A DNA stretch of 64,000 nucleotides from Pycnococcus provasolii (taxonomy: Eukaryota; Chlorophyta; Pseudoscourfieldiophyceae; Pseudoscourfieldiales), in the NCBI GenBank assembly GCA_049487715.1, contig CP150549.1, positions 310,001-374,000 on the forward strand, given 5' to 3'. Both the position numbers and the translations under genes were made by a program. Positions within the stretch are counted from its first letter, which is position 1; each line of letters starts with the position of its first letter. The notes under the pieces are model-generated. The model did not search any database and had not been told where the DNA came from. It saw only the letters and a list, made by a program, of their open reading frames with translations. This document shows, piece by piece, positions 9,477 to 18,026 of this stretch.

Positions 9477-11453
9477 ATGGACATGGACAGCCATGTTCAT
9501 GGTCAAATTCCTTCCGTTGACCTTGAAAGTGCACAAGTGGTCGTTGTAAGTTCGCACCCTGTCAATACAACAACAAATGTGCAAGACACCTCCTCCTCCT
9601 CCTCCTCCTCCTCCTCCTCCTCCACACACGCCGCTACGCACGTTTCGGAACAGCACACGTTGACTCCTCAGGCTCAGCCTTGTGGCCTCTTAGAACCCTC
9701 CCAGAACACAGCAAACAACACAGCCTCGGCATACCTGCACCAGCAGAGACAGAGACAACAACACTCACCTCCTAGCTCGCCAACGAAGGAGGCGGAGCTG
9801 CCGGGACTCGTCGCGAGCACGCTCGACTTGCTCGGCGATCGGGTGGACGAAACCACGCTCACGCCGAGCATGACGGAGTTCCTAGCAAACCCAAAGGTCG
9901 TCGCAAAGCTGTGCGAGTTCGTCGCGCAGAAACGAACGGAAACGGGGGAATTTCAAGACCAGAGTGCTGCGGTCACACTAACCAGGGCTAGGCGTGCCGC
10001 GCAGCTGCTCAGCGAGCCACCGCGACCTATTGCACAGGTGGTGCTGCGAAGGGCTGGCCCAACAGCCGTGACGCTCTGCAGGCTGGCGCTTCCCGTGGAG
10101 CAGAACCACGGAGGCGACGCCGCAAACCGATGCACTGCACCGGCAGCAAACGCCGTGGGCGCGCTCCTGCGAAGGGCGCCGAGACAGGTTGTGCGCGGTC
10201 TCGACGAGGCTGGACTGGTGCCGCAGCTACTTGCTTCTGTGGACGTCGCGCCGTGGGCTGACGGACTGCTTCGCGCATTCGAGGCTATGCTCAGCACACT
10301 CGCGTCTGTCATCACGCAGCAGCGGCGTGCTGCCACCGCCGCGGCGGGCGGTGCAGGAACTCCCAGCGCCGTCGCCGCGACGCTCGCTCGCGTCGCGGCG
10401 CTCGTCGAGCACTCACCCATATCTGAGATGTGCCTGAGCGCCTCGAGATCGCTGTCGCTCGCCCGTGCCGTGTCGCATGGCGGCGGGGACGCTCTCGCCT
10501 TCTGGGCGCGGCTGCTCTCTCTCACGACGAACGGGCCGGCGGGACCGCAGCCAGTGCTCACAGGTCGTCTCGCGGGGTGCGACAACGACGCTCAGATCAC
10601 CATCGCATCGTTCGTGGATCGCATCGCTCACTCCGCGCCCACGGAGACGCGAGCGCCGCTTGACCTGCTCAGCGCGCTGACGCACCTATGCAAGTTTGCC
10701 CACAACGAACTTTACGTGCGCCCGAGCTTGTCGTGCGACGCAAGGAATTCGGCTCGCGCCATCGCGGCGGCGATTCAGGAGCATGCTCGCACTCTTGTGG
10801 GCGGACTGCTTCGCTTCGTGGGTGCCACGCCACCTGAGCACCACCACCTCGGTGGCGAAAGCAAGCTGCCTACCACCTCCGTTCGCCGCATTGCTCTTCG
10901 CACGCTCGCCGCAGCTGCGGCACTTTCACCCGTCGCGGTGCTGAATGCGATTCCGGGTGTTTCTTGGAGAGCGATTGCGTCGGCATCCTTTGGGAGAGGG
11001 AAGGTCTCCGAGGCGCTTGCGGAGTCTGCCGCAAGTCTGTTCCGTGCGGCGCTGCTCGCCATGCCTGCAGACGAGGCGATTCGACGACGCGTGCTGGCTG
11101 GTCGAGCCCCCGGCACCTCCCGACCTCGCTCCCGTCGAAGTTCCGCGTCGCCGTCGTGTTCGATGGGTCGTGAGCCTGGTTTGGTGACGCGGCTGTGCCG
11201 TTGCGTTCACTACGGGCATGGAACGGACTCGGGTGCGCACGCGCGTGCGCTTCTGCGCGACCTTACCGATGCTGCGTACTCTGGCGACGCGCGTCTTGTG
11301 GAGGCGCTGGCGAGCAGCGGCGACTGGCGCGACTTGGTGAGCTCTAGCGAGTCTTCCGCCCGGAACGCGCTTCAGCCTTTGAATAGCAATAGCAATAGCA
11401 CGACGACGACGACGACGGCGGCGCATAGGGCTGCAGGCACGACAAAGGCTTAA
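9477..11453 (+). CDS. Large alpha-helical protein, possibly ARM/SAPS-like
   Basis: 658-residue Ala/Leu/Arg-rich protein from the ATG at 9477 (MDMDSHVHG). An upstream in-frame ATG at 9300 would add 59 residues of weak coding character. The N-terminus is low complexity, with a Ser run from (TCC)n and a Gln-rich stretch. From about residue 105 onward there are regular amphipathic helices (LVASTLDLLGD, EFLANPKVVAKLCEFV, AVGALLRRAP). The spacing recalls armadillo-like helical proteins, and the FL-x-x-P-x-V-x-x-L-x-x-FV segment weakly resembles the SAPS domain of protein phosphatase 6 regulatory subunits. That link is speculative. The C-terminus has a Ser/Asn/Thr tail from (ACG)n repeats. No catalytic motif seen. 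Confidence 0.6.
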   Translation: MDMDSHVHGQIPSVDLESAQVVVVSSHPVNTTTNVQDTSSSSSSSSSSSTHAATHVSEQHTLTPQAQPCGLLEPSQNTANNTASAYLHQQRQRQQHSPPSSPTKEAELPGLVASTLDLLGDRVDETTLTPSMTEFLANPKVVAKLCEFVAQKRTETGEFQDQSAAVTLTRARRAAQLLSEPPRPIAQVVLRRAGPTAVTLCRLALPVEQNHGGDAANRCTAPAANAVGALLRRAPRQVVRGLDEAGLVPQLLASVDVAPWADGLLRAFEAMLSTLASVITQQRRAATAAAGGAGTPSAVAATLARVAALVEHSPISEMCLSASRSLSLARAVSHGGGDALAFWARLLSLTTNGPAGPQPVLTGRLAGCDNDAQITIASFVDRIAHSAPTETRAPLDLLSALTHLCKFAHNELYVRPSLSCDARNSARAIAAAIQEHARTLVGGLLRFVGATPPEHHHLGGESKLPTTSVRRIALRTLAAAAALSPVAVLNAIPGVSWRAIASASFGRGKVSEALAESAASLFRAALLAMPADEAIRRRVLAGRAPGTSRPRSRRSSASPSCSMGREPGLVTRLCRCVHYGHGTDSGAHARALLRDLTDAAYSGDARLVEALASSGDWRDLVSSSESSARNALQPLNSNSNSTTTTTTAAHRAAGTTKA

Positions 11454-11736
11454 AGCCTGTCGTGAAGTACATAGTAGAATACTAATAAATACAGTAATAC
11501 ATAGACGTTATCGACGTATCCATACATAAAGGTAAGATAAGGTAGAGAGAAAAAAAACCACCATCCCATCCATCCACCATCCCATCTCCCCCTTAACCCT
11601 AACCCTAACCCTAACTTCGCGCTTGTTTTTTCTTTTTCGTTGTATTTTTCTTTCGGTTCATCGTCGACGTGTCATCCGCGTCGTCGTCGAATTTATTTTT
11701 ATTCAAAAACCTTTCGTGGCGGCGGCGGCGGCTTTC
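11454..11736. other. Intergenic spacer with telomere-like tract
   Basis: Separates two plus-strand genes. It contains CCATCC repeats at about 11560-11590 and a CCCTAA tract (11592-11615), 121 bp before the next ATG. Confidence 0.5.
11592..11615 (-). repeat. Interstitial CCCTAA tract upstream of plastid membrane protein gene
   Basis: Four CCCTAA-type units; listed because similar tracts precede other genes in the window. Confidence 0.85.
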
Positions 11737-13293
11737 ATGGCGCGTGCTTGCTCCTCCCCGTTCGGCTCCTTGGCTGGTCCCATAGGTCCCTCTCGTCGTG
11801 CCCGTGCTCCTTGCCTTCGTTCTGGGCTTGGGGGGCTTGCTGGCTTGCCCTTGCGCCGCGTAACAGCTCGTCTTCCTGGTCTTCGTGGTCTGGCCTCTTG
11901 CCCTTGCGTTTGCGTACCCTTGCGATCTTCTCCTTCCCGTACTCTTGGCCTGATAAGGAGGCGAAACTTGTTTGGGCCTTGTCGTGCGCTGCCTGAGAAT
12001 GATAGGGAGAGTGGCGCGGGTCCATCATCACAATCTCCTGGTGGTGGTGCAACAGAGGGGAAAACAAAAACTCCGAAAGGGCCGCAAGGAAATGGCGACG
12101 ACGACGACGACGACGACGATAACGAGGAAAAGCTTGCATTTCTCAAGTTCGAGACGCTCATTGGAACGATCGTCGCATCCGCAGGTGTCACTGGAACCAT
12201 CGCTGTGGTATTGTCGCTGCTCTTTCGTGTCGACGTATACGGACACTTCAACGCACTTGACGTGGACGCTGGGAAACTTGGCATGATCTACTTTCTTCCC
12301 GTCTTCCTCTGGACCGCGTTCATCTTCGTTCCCAGCCACGATGAGAACACCACGATGAGAACATACAAAGAAATCCAGTGTCGGAACAATCCAGCCATCG
12401 GATTCTCCTATCCCGAAGAGCTGCTCATCATCGTGCTGATCGAGCTCGCGGACAACATGCTGAACCGCGCAGTGATTCTAGGCGGTGGCGGACAGTGGCT
12501 GTCCGACCGGCTGTCCGACGCCGGGTATCTCGCCTTCGACACCACGCTGGGCGACGACGCTCCCATCTGGCTCGGCTTGTCTGCGACGCAGGTGGCACAG
12601 GCGTTCGTGCTTACGTGCGCGGCTGGGTGGAAGGTTGGCACGGAGCTACGAACGAACCAGATGAGAAACGATCTCCTCGACCGCATGGCGGAAGCGCTCC
12701 GCAAACAGCCAGACTTGCTCGGAAAGGACAAGGATACGGCAAAAGTTTTCAAAAGTTTTGGCGACGACAAAAGTAAGGAGGAGGAGGAGAAGGAGGTGGT
12801 GCCGACAACGAGTGGAAGCGATGATCAGGAGACCGAGGTGGAGATTGGTGAAGATGGTTTGCCGCTGCCAGTGCGCCCTTTGACGAAGCTGCAGTACCAA
12901 GATGCGCAGGAAATCATTCAATTCCGGAGACGCGTGGATGCAGCCTCGAGTCTGGACGCAGTTGCCGACACTCTGAAGATTCTGTCGTGCGGAGCGAGCT
13001 ACATCGCGACGCAGAATTTGTTTGCGCCATATGTAGCGTGCTGCGTGGGCCAAATCTTGTACTCGATTGGCCAGCGCTCTGGGCTTGACGAGTCACTCGG
13101 TCTTTTGTCCGATCGTGCGTACTTGAAGGCGACGATGTCAGATAATCCAAATCCGTTCGACAACGAATCATCAGCGACGACGAGCACATCCGACGACCCG
13201 GCGGCAGACTTCAAGCGAAAAACTATGGCAAAGTTGAAGGCTGATATGGACGCAAAGAATGCGGAGAAGAAGCGCGACGAAGATGGCGAGTGA
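11737..13293 (+). CDS. Predicted plastid membrane protein, unknown
   Basis: 518-residue protein. Residues 1-80 are Arg/Ser/Pro/Leu-rich with almost no acids (MARACSSPFGSLAGPIG...), typical of a plastid transit peptide. An Asp run follows, then at least four hydrophobic helices: TIVASAGVTGTIAVVLSLL, LGMIYFLPVFLWTAFIFV, LLIIVLIELADNML and the later ASYIATQNLFAPYVACCVGQILY. A long acidic, Lys-rich linker separates helices from a C-terminal helix pair, and the tail is charged (MDAKNAEKKRDEDGE). The frame continues upstream to 11623 only via a TTG, so 11737 is the start. Its 3' end faces the FKBP/TPR gene across 61 bp. I do not recognise the family. Confidence 0.65.
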   Translation: MARACSSPFGSLAGPIGPSRRARAPCLRSGLGGLAGLPLRRVTARLPGLRGLASCPCVCVPLRSSPSRTLGLIRRRNLFGPCRALPENDRESGAGPSSQSPGGGATEGKTKTPKGPQGNGDDDDDDDDNEEKLAFLKFETLIGTIVASAGVTGTIAVVLSLLFRVDVYGHFNALDVDAGKLGMIYFLPVFLWTAFIFVPSHDENTTMRTYKEIQCRNNPAIGFSYPEELLIIVLIELADNMLNRAVILGGGGQWLSDRLSDAGYLAFDTTLGDDAPIWLGLSATQVAQAFVLTCAAGWKVGTELRTNQMRNDLLDRMAEALRKQPDLLGKDKDTAKVFKSFGDDKSKEEEEKEVVPTTSGSDDQETEVEIGEDGLPLPVRPLTKLQYQDAQEIIQFRRRVDAASSLDAVADTLKILSCGASYIATQNLFAPYVACCVGQILYSIGQRSGLDESLGLLSDRAYLKATMSDNPNPFDNESSATTSTSDDPAADFKRKTMAKLKADMDAKNAEKKRDEDGE

Positions 13294-13354
13294 CTGAAGC
13301 AAAATACGATGATATCTACAGTTATAGACTATGAATATATTTTCTACATTGCAT

Positions 13355-15259
13355 TCACAACAATTCGTCCAGCCTCGCGCCGTTCAAACCCATTTGGACA
13401 GTCTGCCAGGTACCCTCCGCAACACGGCGAACCCGCTCCTGCTCGCGCAGTGCCGCCGCCCGCTCCTCCTTCTCCGCTTCCGCCTGAGCGTGCTGGTCGA
13501 AGTAGTAATCGTTCATCTCCTTCGCCTCCCGCTTGCCCGATCGGTCCCACGGATTGCCCATGCTAGGTCGCACGTCACCGCGGACCTTGGACATCATGTC
13601 ACGCATGCCAGCCTCGCGCTTCTCCTCAGCCTCGATTTCGGCATACTCTGCGTCAAGGTCAACAGGCACCAGACCGCGGCTGAGATCCGCGTCACGCCTG
13701 GCGGGAAATGCGTCGCGAGATGGCTGCGTCTCTTCATCGCTGTACAGGCGCACCGACGACGACTTCTTGTGCTTGTGCTTGTTCCCGTCGTCGTCCGCCG
13801 CAATCTCCTGGATCACCACGCCCCCGCTTCGTGTCGTTGGCGGTGGCGGCGGCGCGAATATGCCCTGCAGCCTCGCACGATCTTCCTTCTCACGCCGCGC
13901 CTTTTCATGAAGAAGCTTCTTGCGTTCAGAGGCGCAAGACGATGCAACACCTGGATCCGACTCTTTCGCACGATCGAGCGATATTAGCGCGTCGTCCGTT
14001 TCGCCGAGTGCCGCAAGGCACTGCGCGCGGCGAAAGTGCACCTTCGCCACGAATGCGGCGGGCAACGCTCCTTCTCCATCAGAAAGGCGCATGCACACGT
14101 CCAGGCACGTCGCGCACGCCTGTTCACCAAGCTTGTGCCTCTCCATGCGCCTGTGGCATAGCGCGAGATTGCTGAGAATGGGCGCCCTCGCTCCATCAAT
14201 GAGCCTCCTGTCCGCGGCTGCAGCGGCAGGCGTCTCGTAGTCGGCACTACGTATGCGCCGCTGTCGCCCGATGAGCAGCGCGTCTATGGCGGCGTACAGC
14301 GATGCCGCGCGCTGCGACGCCTCCGCGCCTTCGCCTGGTCGCTTCATCACGCCGTTTGCGACGGGCTTGAGCGTGGTGACGACAAAGTCCACGAGATTGG
14401 CGACGCTCTGCGCCATGTCAACATTCTCCACACCCGTGACGGTCACGTGCCACACGGCCGGCGACGACGGCGTGGGTTGAAAGTACTCCGGCACATCTCC
14501 GAGGTCGGTGGAAAGGCACGCGTGGTTGTCGTCGACGCGGAGGAGAAACGCGTCCCCTGCTTCAAGTCCAACGAGGCTCTCCTCGAGAGCAGCTGGGAAC
14601 AGACCACGTCCAAGAGGAACGTCGAACGTCCGCACGTCGTTTTCCTGCCCTTCTTCGGGTATCGCTTCTGGCGTTTCCCACAAGGAGGTGTTGATTCGTT
14701 GGGTGCGTACGGTGAATGTAGAGGTTGACGTGGTTGGTTCTTTCTGCGAAGTTTTTGTCGCGCTGTGCAGTCCGACGGGTGCTGAGCGTCTCCTGCGTGC
14801 CGTTCCCGAGCATATGTCGACGACGTTGTCCACAGAAATCAGTTTGATTTGCGCGTGGTGGTTTCTCAGCCCGCCTCCCGGTGCGACGGGCGCGTCAATC
14901 ATGACGTCAGCTTGTTCGCCGACGAGCATGCTTCGTATGGCGATATCCAGTCCTGCACCAAACTCCGACGCATCGCGGTGAACGACGTACGAAAGGTTAC
15001 GCTTATCCACGAGGACATCGCCCGTGCCGACGCAGTGTCCGACTCTGATCGTGAGGTCAAGTACGACAGCTTCAAGAGATCGAGGCGTGAGCAGGGCATT
15101 GGTGTAGCTTTCGGATGTGATGCGTTTGCGCACCCCTCCTGAGAGAGAGAGCCAAGGAGGTGGTGGAGGACGTAACGATGAGGACTTTAACGCAGTTCGG
15201 TTGACGGTTCCGCTCAGCATGCCATCGCTGGCGCCGACGGCATGGACGACTTCGGACAT
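13355..15259 (-). CDS. FKBP-like TPR co-chaperone protein
   Basis: 634-residue protein arranged like large FKBP immunophilins (FKBP52/ROF type). A divergent FKBP-like beta domain spans roughly residues 60-145 (DLTIRVGHCVGTGDVL, LDIAIRSMLVGEQADVMI). A second spans about 195-280 (FDVPLGRGLFPAALEESLVGLEAGD), and a TPR region about 310-445 (LSNLALCHRRMERHKLGEQACATCLDVC, HFRRAQCLAALGETDDALISLDRAKESDP). After the TPRs comes RARLQGIFAP, close to the post-TPR segment common in FKBPs. Key aromatic residues of the PPIase pocket are not conserved, so it may be inactive as an isomerase. TPRs of this class bind Hsp90 tails. A C-terminal acidic/basic coiled region follows. ATG at 15259. Confidence 0.75.
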   Translation of the reverse strand: MSEVVHAVGASDGMLSGTVNRTALKSSSLRPPPPPWLSLSGGVRKRITSESYTNALLTPRSLEAVVLDLTIRVGHCVGTGDVLVDKRNLSYVVHRDASEFGAGLDIAIRSMLVGEQADVMIDAPVAPGGGLRNHHAQIKLISVDNVVDICSGTARRRRSAPVGLHSATKTSQKEPTTSTSTFTVRTQRINTSLWETPEAIPEEGQENDVRTFDVPLGRGLFPAALEESLVGLEAGDAFLLRVDDNHACLSTDLGDVPEYFQPTPSSPAVWHVTVTGVENVDMAQSVANLVDFVVTTLKPVANGVMKRPGEGAEASQRAASLYAAIDALLIGRQRRIRSADYETPAAAAADRRLIDGARAPILSNLALCHRRMERHKLGEQACATCLDVCMRLSDGEGALPAAFVAKVHFRRAQCLAALGETDDALISLDRAKESDPGVASSCASERKKLLHEKARREKEDRARLQGIFAPPPPPTTRSGGVVIQEIAADDDGNKHKHKKSSSVRLYSDEETQPSRDAFPARRDADLSRGLVPVDLDAEYAEIEAEEKREAGMRDMMSKVRGDVRPSMGNPWDRSGKREAKEMNDYYFDQHAQAEAEKEERAAALREQERVRRVAEGTWQTVQMGLNGARLDELL

Positions 15260-15433
15260 TTTGGAATGATTGACAACAGGATTCCTCCCTGGACCCGGGG
15301 GCGGGGGAACGGTTCTAGAAGAAGGAATTTATTGAATGACCTTCATTTTTGGACCCCCCTCGGAGCGTTGGTTGGTTTCATTTCGGGGTTGTTTGGGGAT
15401 CGATGAGGCTGTCAAGTCGATCGATTGCTCGCT

Positions 15434-15459
15434 GGGTTAGGGTTAGGGTTAGGGTTAGG
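15434..15459 (+). repeat. Interstitial TTAGGG tract, left flank of retroelement
   Basis: Four GGGTTA units directly abutting the left end of the DIRS/Ngaro-like element. A matching shorter tract lies at the right end (17843-17854). Confidence 0.9.
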
Positions 15460-15477
15460 AGGGGAAGTCAAGTGCCA
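15459..15477 (-). repeat. Short repeat B2 of retroelement
   Basis: GAGGGGAAGTCAAGTGCCA, the outer copy at the left end, matching 15681-15699 (B1). Confidence 0.75.
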
Positions 15478-15554
15478 AAAAGTCAGATGTTTATTACTGT
15501 GTCCAAAACCCGAAAGTCACGTTTGGCCCCCCTCGACAAGGGAGGGTGGGTTGG

Positions 15555-15679
15555 GATGTCGACGCAAGGTGCGGCGACAAAAGCACAGGATGCCACGCCC
15601 AGGCCGCGGCAGGAGAAGGGAGCCCGCCCGCCCGCCCGAAGGATGGAAGGAAAAAACCAACCCTGCTAACGCCTGATTA
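15555..15679 (-). repeat. Direct repeat A2 of retroelement
   Basis: 125-bp repeat (starts GATGTCGACGCAAGGTGCGG, ends GCTAACGCCTGATTA) matching 17720-17845 with a few differences in the C-rich and A-rich parts. Confidence 0.9.
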
Positions 15680-15680
15680 A

Positions 15681-15699
15681 GAGGGGAAGTCAAGTGCCA
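15681..15699 (-). repeat. Short repeat B1 of retroelement
   Basis: Copy of the B repeat placed directly against repeat A2, forming the internal B1-A2 junction expected of a split-direct-repeat element. Confidence 0.75.
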
Positions 15700-15701
15700 T
15701 G

Positions 15702-16648
15702 TTATCGGCGAGCGGTAAGATCAGCCAGTCGAAGAAAAAGCGGCCGGCGTAAGTAGCGGCGTGCTCGGCTGATGTAGTGCCGATAAGCGTTTCGAGTCCA
15801 CGGCCCATCCGCCGAGGAACTCGATTTGCTGCGCGGAAGGGGAACCATTTCCGCATCAGACGCGCCACCAGAGCGAAGAGAGCGCGCCGTGTACACGCGC
15901 CCCTCTGGCGGCTGCAGGCTGACAGTGGTCAGCGCTGTACCGAGCATGCGGCCGAGGGCGTCACCAAAATTAGTTTTTTCGGTGAAGCGCTCGCCCGGAA
16001 GCTCAAAGAAATGCGTCGCGGTGGGGTAGACAGCTGCGCGCGCGGCTGTGAAGTTGCGCAGCGCAGTAGCCAAGCCCGCAAAACGGCGCGGGAATGACAG
16101 CGGAAATCGGCCCGGCTGGTTGCGGTCGATTCCGTGGTCGGTTTTGACGTGCTGACGCGTGACCGTCACACAATGTGCGGCGGAATCGGGGTCAGCTGTC
16201 AGATCTGTTGTAGGCAACAGAAGAATGGAGATGGGCCGCGACATCGTCATGAAACAGACAGCGTTTCCACTTCCGCTGATCCCGGCTGCGCAAAATCGTT
16301 GACGTGCCTCAGATCCACCACCATGCGGAATTGGTTGGGTTTCTTCTTTGGCACAAGAAAACAGCGGCTGACGAAACGGGCTGCTGTGCTGGGCAGCCCG
16401 CGTAGACAGCCCAGTTCTGAGAGGCGCCTGGACTCGGACAGCCACCACAAGGCTGCCGACTCGTCCAGATCCTCCAGGGATTTGCCGTGGTTGAACGGCG
16501 GCGGGGGTCGTCGGCTCCACTGCGCTCGAAAACCGTACTGCACCCCCTGATAGACGGAGCCGTTCGCTCCGCCGCAGAGCTTGCGCCATGCGCGCAGCTC
16601 CGCTTTGGTTCTCCGCCATAGCGGAGAGCCAGGTGGTACTCGGACCAC
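15702..16648 (-). pseudogene. Reverse transcriptase / tyrosine recombinase remnant
   Basis: Two overlapping minus-strand frames. The first (16648-16247, no ATG) has an upstream RT region ending in SRCFLVPKKKPNQFRMVVDL followed by RHVNDF, the start of the DIRS-type RT fingers, and then leaves the RT pattern and stops. The second frame (to 15702) ends with the recombinase box ARSLRSGGASDAE and, about 30 residues later, a WTRNAYRHYI segment. These fit the catalytic Arg region and the nucleophilic Tyr of DIRS/Ngaro tyrosine recombinases. The RT active site (YxDD), RNase H and the recombinase N-terminus are missing, so the body appears internally deleted and frameshifted. Confidence 0.65.
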
Positions 16649-16677
16649 CTCAACGCCGCAGAGCGGCGTCGTCGGAC

Positions 16678-17660
16678 TTAGCCCTTGTCCTTGCGGAGCT
16701 TCGCAATCTCCGCACGGAGCTTCTTCAGCTCCTTGTCCTTGGCGCCGTTTGGCGTCCGGTCGCCCAGCTGGCCGCCAGCACTGATACCAGCTGCCCGCTC
16801 AGCTGCAAGCTTCGCAGACTTCTCCGCGTGGATGCGCCGGAAGCTGCTCACCTGCGTGTTCAGCGCGTCCGACGATGTATCCACGTGGGCAGCAATTGAC
16901 TCACTCGTCTCCACCGCAAGTCGCAGAAAGTGTGGTACGAGATGATCGGGAGAGAGGTACGTCCGCTGAAGGCCTTCTCCGTACGCAGCGATTGCACGCA
17001 CTCCTTCAGCAGATCCAGCAGCACGTGCGACTGTTTCCGCCAAGAGGGTAGTGCCGTTGTCGATCCCACGCAAGCGTTCGAGTAACTGAGCCCGTTGTGC
17101 CGCTGCGAGATTACGAGCCTCTTCGTCGGCTCCCGCCTGCTCAACTGCCTCTTCGTCGGCTCCTTCCTGCTCAACTGCAGCGACAGGACGAAGCTGCGCT
17201 TCCACAGCAGCAACAAGATTTTCAGTGAGAGCCTCTGCTGCGAGGGCCTGTGCTCGAGCAGCTGAGAGGCCGAACTCGAGTACTTCGAGGTACGACAACA
17301 AGCTCAGCAAAATGCGAAACACCGTCGAGTCGTGCTTCTTGCCCTTCTCCACCGAGTGAAGGTAGATGTACTCACTTGTAAGGTTGAGCAGGTGTGGCTC
17401 ACCTTGAGCTCCCGCAACGTCTGTGGGCAGGCGGTGCGAATTCGGCCCGCGCGTAAGTGTAGCGGGGATCAGGTACAGACGCTGTTCGTCGAGATCGGCC
17501 TCCGTGGGAGGCTCGAGGAAACGACGACGCTCTGGTGGCGGCTGAACCCTGGCCGCAGGCCTTCCCTGCCGCGGTTCTCCACCAGCAGGTTGTTTTGCTC
17601 GCGGAGCAACTGGATTTGCTCTGCGAGCTCGGGTTGGTCGGCGCCTCCAGGTGCCGCCAT
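16678..17660 (-). pseudogene. Gag-like ORF1 of the retroelement, frameshifted
   Basis: A long minus-strand frame ends at 16678 with a coiled-coil tail (AKDKELKKLRAEIAKLRKDKG). Its body is helical and Ala/Glu-rich (LAAEALTENLVAAVEAQLRP). This frame has no ATG and runs out through repeat A1. The ATG at 17660 (MAAPGGADQPELAEQIQLL) opens a coiled coil in a different phase that stops at 17469, so a single frameshift around 17550-17580 separates start and body. The central part contains an internal duplication (AVEQEGADEEAVEQAGADEEA). It is probably the nucleocapsid-like ORF1 of the DIRS/Ngaro element. No zinc knuckle is visible. Confidence 0.5.
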
Positions 17661-17719
17661 GAAACTGTGGACACAGTCCTACAGTGACCTCTGCGCGTAA
17701 CTCCGACGCGCGAGTGCTT

Positions 17720-17845
17720 GATGTCGACGCAAGGTGCGGCGACAAAAGCACAGGATGCCACGCCCAGGCCGCGGCAGGAGAAGGGAGCCGCCCGCCCGCC
17801 CGAAGGAAGGAAGGGAAAAAACCCAACCCTGCTAACGCCTGATTA
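17720..17845 (-). repeat. Direct repeat A1 of retroelement
   Basis: Second copy of the 125-bp repeat, at the 5' end of the minus-strand element; its outer edge abuts TTAGGG repeats. Confidence 0.9.
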
Positions 17846-17854
17846 GGGTTAGGG
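17843..17854 (+). repeat. TTAGGG tract, right flank of retroelement
   Basis: TTAGGGTTAGGG immediately outside repeat A1, in the same orientation as the left-flank tract. Confidence 0.85.
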
Positions 17855-18026
17855 TGCGCCAAAGCAGACAAAAAAGTAGTGGGCCCCACTAGGGGATACT
17901 ACTTTTTACAGATCTGTGAGCCTCGCGCGCAATTCGGCACGCAGGCAGGCAGGCAGCCAGGGTGAGTTACTTCCTAGGTCATTCGTAGTGAGTGTCTTTC
18001 ATCCTGAAGCACGACGCGGGACATAC

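Larger units (their letters stand above)
15459..17845 (-). mobile_element. Decayed tyrosine-recombinase retroelement (DIRS/Ngaro-like) with split direct repeats
   Basis: Read on the minus strand, the element has repeat A1 (17845-17720), a Gag-like frame, the start of a reverse transcriptase, the end of a tyrosine recombinase, then short repeat B1 (15699-15681), repeat A2 (15679-15555) and repeat B2 (15477-15459). A copies match over about 125 bp and B copies over about 18 bp. The A1-ORFs-B1-A2-B2 order is the split-direct-repeat arrangement of Ngaro/PAT elements. No frame is intact: Gag has a frameshift, and the centre of RT plus RNase H is missing. Both ends touch TTAGGG repeats. It lies between two divergent genes. 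At 2.4 kb it is far shorter than usual autonomous elements. Confidence 0.75.
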
